A DNA stretch of 64,000 nucleotides from Wyeomyia smithii (Eukaryota > Arthropoda > Insecta > Diptera > Culicidae): positions 242,156,892-242,220,891 of the forward strand of contig NC_073696.1 in NCBI RefSeq assembly GCF_029784165.1, read 5' to 3'. Shown piece by piece: positions 56,767 through 64,000 of this stretch (position 1 is the stretch's first letter; every line of letters starts with the position of its first letter). A model generated the notes under the pieces. That model was given only the letters and a program-made list of their open reading frames with translations, ran no database searches and was not told the DNA's origin. The translations under genes were made by a program, and so were the position numbers.

Positions 56767-57470
56767 TTTGTTCCGTTCCTGTTTAATGATGTCGTATTAA
56801 ATGTGCATATTACAATTCGGCAGCACTTCAACTTCTCATTTGCACAAAATTTAAAAATATTCAATGAACTTCATTCAAAATATCAAACAAAAAGAAATTT
56901 CAATACTGCCAATGAACGGTCAACGTTTATTTACTAGAAAAAATTACTGACACGCAAGCAGCCGGGTTATCTTTCTTGTAAAAGTATTCTACTTCAACCT
57001 TGCGGTCGTGGCTTTGCATACAACCTTCCTGTGATTTTTGTGCAAAAATGAACAAAATCCACCAATACATTAGCGGCAAACTCATAAGGGTTGGTTCCAT
57101 TTAGTTCCCGGCCCAAGGAATGGTATATTTCTCCCTATATCACCCTTTTTATATGATTTTTGTGCTGAAACGTGTATAACAACAGACGCCGCTAAGCTTA
57201 CTGTTCAGAAGATAAAATTAGTATGCAGGAGTTTTTGGAGCCGATAAAGGTTATTTGCTGGTTTGAGGCCCCTACCTTATCTGGAAAAGAGGGCTCCTAT
57301 ACAATTGATACAATTGGAATACGCCGTCTATGGCTTACCCCATTGAATCATGGGTGGAGATATTATTTTCACCACTACTTCAGTATCGTAAGAGAATAGC
57401 CACATCTCGTATTACTTCTTAATATCGAAGGAGGCTTCCACCAAATGATGGCTTAGAGTAACGCGATAGC
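56767..57470. other. Unassigned sequence, left flank of copy B
   Basis: About 700 bp with no recognised gene. It ends at the Juan-like target site. Confidence 0.45.
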
Positions 57471-57485
57471 ATTTGCACTGAAAAT
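57471..57485 (+). repeat. 15-bp TSD (left) of Juan-like copy B
   Basis: ATTTGCACTGAAAAT, repeated exactly at 61896-61910. Confidence 0.95.
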
Positions 57486-57686
57486 CAGTGCGTCTTGAAC
57501 TGTCCTACAGATCAGACGTTTTTTCGGTTGCTTGTGGACTGGTCTTTGACTGCCTATAGCTTCAAAGTTTGTGTTTTGTCAGTGTGTCTTTTAAAGACTA
57601 CCTGAAAGTTATTTCCCATCAGTCTTTCTCAAGACTACCTACTTTTGAATTTAACATTTGTTTTAACTTTTTTCGTATCACCTGAA
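57486..57686 (+). promoter_or_regulatory. 5' UTR / presumed internal promoter of copy B
   Basis: 201 bp from the element's first base to the ORF1 ATG. The very first bases CAGTG could serve as an initiator, as in other Jockey-clade LINEs that transcribe from inside the element. The promoter role is inferred from the family. Confidence 0.5.
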
Positions 57687-59009
57687 ATGGCTGGACGGAA
57701 AAAGAAACCTCGCATCGCTGCGGGGAGGAAAAGAGAGGCATCTCTTTCTGACACATCGAGTGTCTGTAGTGACAATCCTTTTGATATTTTGCCTGAGCAA
57801 GAAGCTGGTGAAATGGAAGTTACCAATAATGAAACTATACAAAATATTAAATCTTTAAAAAAGGAGAAAGTTCCACCTATTGTGGTAACTATTTCTTCTG
57901 AATTTAATATATTCAAAAAGGAACTTTCAACGTTTGTTTCTGACGTTAAAGTTACCTATCAAATTGGCCGTAGAGGTGAATGCCGCTTATTAGCCGACTC
58001 AGTAAAGGGTCGTGATCGTCTTGTTCAGTATTTAACTGACAAGATGTACAAATTTTTTACATATGACACCAAGAACGCCAAGCCGTTCAAGGTTGTCTTG
58101 AAGGGTCTCACCAACGATCAAACCGTTGATGAGATCAAACTTACTTTAACAGAATTACTTGGCATAGCCCCTACCCAAGTAATTCTAATGAAACAAAAAT
58201 CACGAGGCGAAAACAGTCAGAGAACTGGAATTTCCCTTGTTAATTATTTAATTCATTTTAACCGCAATGAGGTTAACAACTTAAAATTTTTTGAAAAAGC
58301 ACATGCTTTGTATAATGTGCGTGTAAAGTGGGAAACTTATAGGAAGTATGGCGGAGGTGAAAAGCATATCACCCAATGTCGTACTTGCCAACGTTATGGC
58401 CATGGTTCCAAATTCTGTAACATGGACCAAAAATGTCTTAATTGTGGAGACTCTTCTCACAAAAAGGACACATGTCCTGTGAAAGAGAGTAAAAATTTTC
58501 GCTGTGCGAATTGTAACGGCAACCATATGTCAAATTTTTATCAATGCCCAGTCCGTTTAGCAATTGTTAAGGCAAGACAAGGTAAACAAAATTCAATTTC
58601 TCAATTAAAACCAACTTCAAAACAAAATTCTCCAAGCGTACCAGTGACGCATAGTTTACCTACTCCTTTGCATACCCGTTTAACTTATGCACAGGTTACA
58701 GGTAGTTCGAACATTATACCGCCTAGTGTTGGTAGTTCGAAAATGACCGTTAATATGGGTAAGCAAAACACGCTAGAAAATAATTGTACACCTATTACTC
58801 CAGCTAATATTGCTGCCGAAAATATTTTTTCTAATGTCAACTGCCTGGGGCCTATTACGGCAGGTAAACTTTCTTTTTTGCAACAGGCAATGTTCGATCT
58901 TATGAACGCCATGTTGCAGGCAAAATCAATGTTTGAAGCCATTCAAATAGGCACAAATTTTACTATTAAAATTGTTTCTAATTTAAAATTTAGCAATGAT
59001 TTTAAATAA
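57687..59009 (+). CDS. ORF1 (gag-like zinc-knuckle protein) of Juan-like copy B
   Basis: 440 residues, intact. I chose the ATG at 57687 (MAGRKKKPRIAAGRK): it follows ACCTGAA and gives a basic N terminus, whereas an in-frame ATG at 57645 would add 14 hydrophobic residues encoded by leader sequence. A central domain of about residues 75-225 (KAKPFKVVLKGL-type, PRE-C2HC-like) precedes three zinc knuckles at residues about 231-287: CRTCQRYGHGSKFC, CLNCGDSSHKKDTC and CANCNGNHMSNFYQC. A Ser/Thr/Gln-rich tail follows. In this family the protein binds element RNA and takes part in the transposition particle. It overlaps the ORF2 start by 14 bp. Confidence 0.93.
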   Translation: MAGRKKKPRIAAGRKREASLSDTSSVCSDNPFDILPEQEAGEMEVTNNETIQNIKSLKKEKVPPIVVTISSEFNIFKKELSTFVSDVKVTYQIGRRGECRLLADSVKGRDRLVQYLTDKMYKFFTYDTKNAKPFKVVLKGLTNDQTVDEIKLTLTELLGIAPTQVILMKQKSRGENSQRTGISLVNYLIHFNRNEVNNLKFFEKAHALYNVRVKWETYRKYGGGEKHITQCRTCQRYGHGSKFCNMDQKCLNCGDSSHKKDTCPVKESKNFRCANCNGNHMSNFYQCPVRLAIVKARQGKQNSISQLKPTSKQNSPSVPVTHSLPTPLHTRLTYAQVTGSSNIIPPSVGSSKMTVNMGKQNTLENNCTPITPANIAAENIFSNVNCLGPITAGKLSFLQQAMFDLMNAMLQAKSMFEAIQIGTNFTIKIVSNLKFSNDFK

Positions 59010-61602
59010 AACAATTAAAATATTAAATTGGAATGCTCGCTCATTGAAGGCCAATGAGAATGAGCTTTTTAATTTTTTAACAGTAAATAATGTGCATATT
59101 GCAATTATTACTGAAACATTTTTGAAACCTAACATAAAATTAAAATATGATCCCAATTACGTGGTTCATAGATATGATAGGATTCAGGGTTCCGGCGGTG
59201 GAGTTGCAATTGTTATTCATCGCCGAATCAAACATCGTGCTCTTCCCCATCTTGAGACGAAAGTTATTGAAACTTTGGGAATTGAAGTTCAAACTGAGCT
59301 TGGGATTTTATTTATTGCCGCAGCATATTTACCATTTCAATGCACACGCGAGCTCAAAAATTATTTTAAAAGTGATTTACAAAAACTCACCAGAAATCGT
59401 TCGAAATTTTTCATAATCGGCGATTTTAACGCTAAACATCGTTCATGGAATAATTCTCAAAGTAATTCCAATGGCAAAATTTTATTCAATGATTGTTCTT
59501 CAGGATACTATTCTATTTTGTCTCCGAATAGTCCTACATGCTTTTCTTCTGTAAGAAACCCTTCAACAATTGATTTGGTGCTGACAGATCAAAGTCATGT
59601 ATGTAGTGATTTGATCACACATGCTGACTTTGATTCTGACCATCTTCCAATAATTTTTTCTTTATCACATGAATCAATTTTAAACCCTATGAGCTCTGTT
59701 TTTAATTATAACAAAGCTAATTGGGAAAGATACAAAAATTATATTGAGAGAAATTTCAATAATGAGCTTGATTTGCAAAACGAAGTGAATATTGATTCCG
59801 CTTTGGAAGCATTAAAATGTGCAATTGTTGATGCCAGGAATTATTCTGTTCCAAAGGCTCAAGTGAAATTTGATTCACCAATAATTGACGAAAATCTTCA
59901 ACTTCTAATTCGTTTGAAAAATGTCCGCAGACGTCAATATCAACGTTCTCGTGACCCTGTTTTTAAAACTATTTATAAAGATTTACAGAAAGAGATTAAA
60001 CATAGATTTACTCTTCTGAGAAATCAAAATTTTGAGACTAAAGTTGAAAAATTGAAACCATATTCAAAACCATTTTGGAAGCTGTCGAAGATTCTTAAGA
60101 AACCTTCAAAGCCTATTCCAGTTTTAAAAGATGGTGAAAGTTTTCTTGTATCCAATGAACAAAAGGCTCAAAGACTTGCTCAGCAGTTTGAGAGTGTTCA
60201 TAACTCAAATTTGAATTTTGTGAGTCCAATTGAAAATGAAGTCACACGTCAATTTGATTTAATTTCTTCCCAGAATTTTTTACCTGCAGAAATAATTGAA
60301 ACTAACTTGAATGAGATTAAATCAATTATTAAAAATTTCAAAAATATGAAAGCACCTGGTGACGATGGAATCTTTAATATACTAATCAAACATCTCCCTG
60401 AGAGTACAATGGATTTTTTAGTGAAAATTTTCAATTGCTGCTTCAAAATTGCATATTTTCCCAAATTATGGAAAAATGCAAAAATTACTCCCATTTTAAA
60501 ACCGGATAAGAACCCAGCTGAAGTTTCAAGTTATCGACCAATCAGTTTGCTTTCTTCAATAAGTAAACTGTTTGAGAGAGTTATTCTTAACAGATTGATG
60601 TCACACATCAACGAAAATTCAATTTTTGCAAATGAACAGTTTGGATTTCGCCATGGGCATTCCACAACTCATCAATTGCTCAGAGTTACTAATATGATAC
60701 GAGCTAACAAATCTGAAGGTTATTCCACTGGAGCTGCTCTTTTAGACATAGAAAAAGCATTCGACAGTGTTTGGCATAAAGGTTTGATTGCGAAATTGCA
60801 AACTTTTAATTTTCCAATTTTCCTAATCAAAATTTTAAAAAATTATCTTACTGATCGAACTCTGCAGGTTGTCTATCAGAATTCAAAATCTGATAGATTT
60901 CCTGTCAGAGCAGGTGTGCCTCAAGGTTCAGTCTTGGGTCCAGTCCTGTACAACATATTCACTTCAGATCTTCCTGATTTGCCTCCAGGATGCACAAAGT
61001 CATTGTTCTGCGATGACACAAGCATTTCCGTAAAAGGAAAAAGTCTTCGTGTCATATGCAGTCGATTGCAGAAAAGTTTAGATATTTTTTCTTCCTACTT
61101 GCAAAAGTGGAAAATCTCTCCCAATGCTTCTAAAACTCAAATGATAATTTTTCCGCATAAGCCTAGGGCTTCTTTCCTCAAGCCAAACAATAATCACGTT
61201 GTCAAGATGAATGGGGTTATTTTAAGTTGGTCCGACAAGGTTAAGTACTTGGGACTAATTTATGATAAAAAACTTATTTTCAAAGAGCACATTGAGAGTA
61301 TACAAGCCAAGTGCATCAAATATACGAGATGTTTATATCCTCTCATTAACAGGAATTCTAAACTTTGTTTAAAGAACAAACTTTTGATTTACAAACAAAT
61401 TTTTAGACCAGCAATGCTTTATGCTGTACCGATCTGGTCAAGTTGCTGTTCAACAAGGAAGAAAACGCTCCAAAGGATTCAGAATAAAATTCTGAAAATG
61501 ATTTTGAAGCGTCCTCCTTGGTTTGGTACACTCGAATTACATAGACTTACTGGTGTTGAACCATTAGAAGCTATGTCAAATAAAATTATTAACAATTTTT
61601 GA
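58996..61602 (+). CDS. ORF2 (endonuclease and reverse transcriptase) of Juan-like copy B
   Basis: 868 residues. An APE-type endonuclease occupies residues about 7-225, with N11/N13, E40 (ITETF), D143 (GDFNAK) and D215-H216 (SDHLP). The reverse transcriptase spans about 440-760, with GVPQGSVLGPVLYN at about 640-653 and catalytic D673-D674 (FCDDTSIS). The enzyme nicks target DNA and copies element RNA at the nick. A CGA-to-TGA change at 61600-61602 ends the protein 18 codons before the end seen in copy A. Those residues lie beyond the RT domain, so activity is uncertain, not excluded. Start ATG 58996 lies inside ORF1, in the +1 frame. Confidence 0.93.
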   Translation: MILNKTIKILNWNARSLKANENELFNFLTVNNVHIAIITETFLKPNIKLKYDPNYVVHRYDRIQGSGGGVAIVIHRRIKHRALPHLETKVIETLGIEVQTELGILFIAAAYLPFQCTRELKNYFKSDLQKLTRNRSKFFIIGDFNAKHRSWNNSQSNSNGKILFNDCSSGYYSILSPNSPTCFSSVRNPSTIDLVLTDQSHVCSDLITHADFDSDHLPIIFSLSHESILNPMSSVFNYNKANWERYKNYIERNFNNELDLQNEVNIDSALEALKCAIVDARNYSVPKAQVKFDSPIIDENLQLLIRLKNVRRRQYQRSRDPVFKTIYKDLQKEIKHRFTLLRNQNFETKVEKLKPYSKPFWKLSKILKKPSKPIPVLKDGESFLVSNEQKAQRLAQQFESVHNSNLNFVSPIENEVTRQFDLISSQNFLPAEIIETNLNEIKSIIKNFKNMKAPGDDGIFNILIKHLPESTMDFLVKIFNCCFKIAYFPKLWKNAKITPILKPDKNPAEVSSYRPISLLSSISKLFERVILNRLMSHINENSIFANEQFGFRHGHSTTHQLLRVTNMIRANKSEGYSTGAALLDIEKAFDSVWHKGLIAKLQTFNFPIFLIKILKNYLTDRTLQVVYQNSKSDRFPVRAGVPQGSVLGPVLYNIFTSDLPDLPPGCTKSLFCDDTSISVKGKSLRVICSRLQKSLDIFSSYLQKWKISPNASKTQMIIFPHKPRASFLKPNNNHVVKMNGVILSWSDKVKYLGLIYDKKLIFKEHIESIQAKCIKYTRCLYPLINRNSKLCLKNKLLIYKQIFRPAMLYAVPIWSSCCSTRKKTLQRIQNKILKMILKRPPWFGTLELHRLTGVEPLEAMSNKIINNF

Positions 61603-61895
61603 CAAAAATCGTTGCAATCCTCAATTGCTACGATAAGCTCTCTTTATAGCCAATAAGTTAGCAATTAAGTTAGTTGTAAGTTTACTTCCCCTTTTCTGAC
61701 AAGTAGGTTTAAATCCCTACGAATGATAAGTCCTAATTGCGAAAGCAAACAAATCCTAACAATTAAAATTACAAATTTCTAACAGTGTTGAGAAGTCACC
61801 ATTTGTGATTGGACACACATACTCATTATTTACTAATATTTATCATAAATACTTAAGCTACTAACAAATCCCCCCTTAAAAAAAAAAAAAAAAAA

Positions 61896-61910
61896 ATTTG
61901 CACTGAAAAT
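61896..61910 (+). repeat. 15-bp TSD (right) of Juan-like copy B
   Basis: ATTTGCACTGAAAAT, identical to 57471-57485. Its first A merges with the poly(A) tract. Confidence 0.95.
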
Positions 61911-62819
61911 AGTGCACACTAAGTGCTGACAAATCTTTTCGTGTGTCGATTATCAGCTTTGGATTTGTGATTTGCGCTGGTCATGGTTTGCCTGTGCATG
62001 GTGATTGTTTTTGTAGCATTGCGTTATATTTGATTTTTGTGTATGCGATACTTTTTTTGTTGGTTGTATTGAGTGTCGAATGACCACTGTTGAGAACACT
62101 CTCAAATAAAATCAATTGGTAGTATCGCCTATCTTTTAACGGCTTCCAGCGGAGTTTATTTATTGGGAATTTGGATCCAGCTTTTTACCAAAGTGCAGTG
62201 GTCGGATAGACAATAAAGACAAAATTTCTGCATGCTAGCTTTTATACGTGATTACAGAGAGTCATTCCTCCCGTGAGCGTGTAACTGTGCACTCGTGCAA
62301 ACAAAACAACAACAACTCGTTTAGTGTTGATTATGCTGGTAACAAAAGATAGTGATTGGTTGTGTAGTTCGATTTAGACCGAGACTGAGGGTTCCGCCTG
62401 ATATTTGATGTTACTTTGTTTTAGCTCTGATTGGTCGGAATATGCGTATAAAGCTTCTTTATATTAAAATAGTACAATAGTTAGCGTAAAAAAATCACAG
62501 GTTTCCGCATTTTAGTGGAAGCATAGCTGATTTCCCAATCGATTGCTGTAGAAATGAAGAAATTTCCTTGGAAACTGAGTTTTAAACACTTGAAAGTGGA
62601 ATATTTTCGTGACGCTTGCGATGTTTTCAATTTGCACCTCTGTCTTGCCGTAAGACGTTATTCTACGTCAAAAACAGAACAATTTGAAATGTCGAACAGC
62701 AAGGAGGTTCAGGTGTGGAATATTGAATTACCAAGTAATCAAGATTTCAACAAGCCATGTTAAATGAAATAGCCAAAATATTAAATGTCAACATTGCATT
62801 GGTTTTGGTTTTTAAATAT
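61911..62819. other. Unassigned sequence
   Basis: About 900 bp. Contains CTGATTGGTCGG (62427) and GTATAAAGC (62447), like the pair at 56.3 kb. An ORF of 69 residues at 62554-62763 has no recognised domain. Confidence 0.4.
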
Positions 62820-62935
62820 CAAAAGTGGTCAAATATAAACAATACTAAAAGTGTCAAAATATCAGAATATCAGAATGGTAGAATGTCAAAACGTTAAAAT
62901 GTCAAAATTTCAAAATACCAAAATGACAAACCAAT
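62820..62935. repeat. Degenerate AAAATGTCAAA-type tandem repeat
   Basis: About ten loose copies of (A)AATGTCAAAA with a period near 10-11 bp, similar to 32935-33005. Confidence 0.65.
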
Positions 62936-64000
62936 GATCAAATGCTTCAGTATTGAATGGGAATACTCTCACAAGTTTTGCATTCAAGCCACCACCAAGT
63001 GCAGTGTTGCTAGTTCAGTTGGATGATGTTAATCTTTCGTTTGATCAGTGAAAGCTGAGTTGATTGGTTTTTGAACACTTACTACGTGTCGTGTGGCCCA
63101 AGTGCAGGAAAAACTAAGATATATCCAATCAATTTCGCTTTACGTTCAATAAACACACGTCGAACGGGAATATCCGACTAGTCTAGTCTGGCGGCGGTGG
63201 TGGATGAGAAAATACTTCAAGAAGAAAAAGGAAGTAGGGCAAACATGTCCACCGGGATGGAAGGAAACTGCGTCGTGGCGCAAATTCAGTCACTTTTCTC
63301 CAACCTATTGAATCGCTCACTCGGAAGCAAAATGGTTTAGGAAAATTCGGTTGGCAGATTTTTCGGAGAAAAAAAGAAAAAAATTAAATTTCCCATGAAC
63401 CGTTGTGAAGTTGCTAACTTGGTTTTTGACACGAAATCGCTTCCCAGAGACCCATTTTGTTCCGTTCCGACAGCAGACGGATGTATGTATCAATCGATGG
63501 AGGGCGTGCAGTATCACGAGTGCCGTAAATCATATCAATCCAACAGTGAGCTCCCGTTGGCTTTCCCACATAATCATGAGGTGCTGGCGCGTATGTCGTC
63601 TGCTTGACTGGGCGTTGATAGAAGAAGTTTTACGAAATAGTGATGCCGCCTGTATGTGGCTAATGGAGTTGATTTTCATCTTACGATACCGCACGCGAAT
63701 ACCTATTCACAATTAGAGCTGATGCTTTTTTTATTTTTTCAATACATGGCAAATCAAATAACGATTGCTATGTTATGGTGAATAATGATGGATTTGATAT
63801 AACGATACTGATTAAGCAGTAGTTTTATTCTGTCACAACCGCATGTGAATGGAACTGAATTTGTTTTTATGCCGCCTAATTTCGATGATCAATCTTTATC
63901 AGAGACAGCTTTCGTTTAGCCACAGTAATCGGACGTGCCAAAACAATATATAATATGTGACGTTATTATAACCCTAGATTTTGCGCAAATTTATGTTACC
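62936..64000. other. Unassigned window end
   Basis: About 1.06 kb. ORFs at 63395-63607 and 63405-63716 overlap in different frames and show no domain. Nothing else recognised. Confidence 0.4.

Larger units (their letters stand above)
57486..61895 (+). mobile_element. Juan-like Jockey-clade LINE, copy B, full length
   Basis: Perfect 15-bp duplications bracket a 4.4-kb element starting CAGTGCGTCTTGAACTG and ending in an A-tract (61879-61895). The order is 5' UTR (201 bp), ORF1, ORF2 overlapping by 14 bp, 3' UTR of about 290 bp and poly(A). It has no LTRs and no RNase H, as in the Jockey clade. A start with CAGT is common for elements with an internal initiator-type promoter. Only one lesion is visible, a late stop in ORF2. 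Its length and integrity suggest a recent insertion. Confidence 0.95.

Noticed and set aside
57645..57686. Upstream in-frame ATG of ORF1
   Set aside because: It would add a hydrophobic stretch read from leader sequence; the ATG at 57687 begins the basic segment and is the more natural start.

Overview
The window looks like TE-dense intergenic or intronic DNA from a mosquito, most probably an Aedes-like culicine. This is an inference from the mobile elements: Juan-like Jockey-clade LINEs, I-clade LINEs with RNase H, a LOA/Lian-like LINE, DD37E Tc1/mariner relics, tRNA-derived SINEs and several MITE families. No complete host gene with introns is visible. A few short open reading frames could be host exons or small peptide genes and are flagged as tentative.

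Layout. 1-4263: 5'-clipped, decayed Juan-like LINE (copy A). 4524-5268: a TTAA-flanked MITE-like element. 6073-8428: a 5'-truncated I-clade LINE with a 13-bp target site duplication (TSD). 8442-12035: sequence with no recognisable gene. 12044-12426: a hAT-type MITE with a perfect 8-bp TSD. 12850-20995: a DNA transposon with long terminal inverted repeats and one transposase-like ORF. Its left arm is split by a full-length, nearly intact I-clade LINE (about 12995-18867, minus strand). 21.1-24.2 kb: small repeats, promoter-like repeat modules and short ORFs. 24.6-27.05 kb: LOA/Lian-like LINE relic. 27.1-29.6 kb: a repeat built of internal duplications, with a TA-flanked MITE inside. 31.39-32.85 kb: a second LOA-like relic with a SINE in it. 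33-41 kb: mostly unassigned, with an exon-like ORF at 35.5-36.0 kb, an acidic ORF at 38.3 kb and a DD37E transposase relic at 37.2-37.9 kb. 42.6-43.7 kb: a second DD37E relic. 44.16-46.53 kb: old Jockey-clade LINE on the minus strand, with a second SINE in it. 48.6 kb: a 51-residue ORF with a clear signal peptide. 51.4-56.8 kb: foldback MITEs, a second copy of the TA MITE, a decayed plus-strand Jockey relic and a repeat module. 57486-61895: full-length Juan-like LINE (copy B) with a 15-bp TSD. 61.9-64 kb: unassigned.

How the parts relate. The autonomous-type LINEs encode the two usual proteins: ORF1, a nucleic-acid-binding protein with zinc knuckles, and ORF2, endonuclease plus reverse transcriptase, with RNase H in the I and LOA types. 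SINEs, MITEs and truncated copies are presumed to have used such machinery in trans. Nesting gives a relative age order: long-TIR transposon older than the I LINE; LOA relic older than its SINE; Jockey relic older than its SINE; 27-29 kb repeat older than its TA MITE. Copy B of the Juan-like element is probably among the youngest insertions, since its TSD is perfect and its reading frames are almost unbroken.
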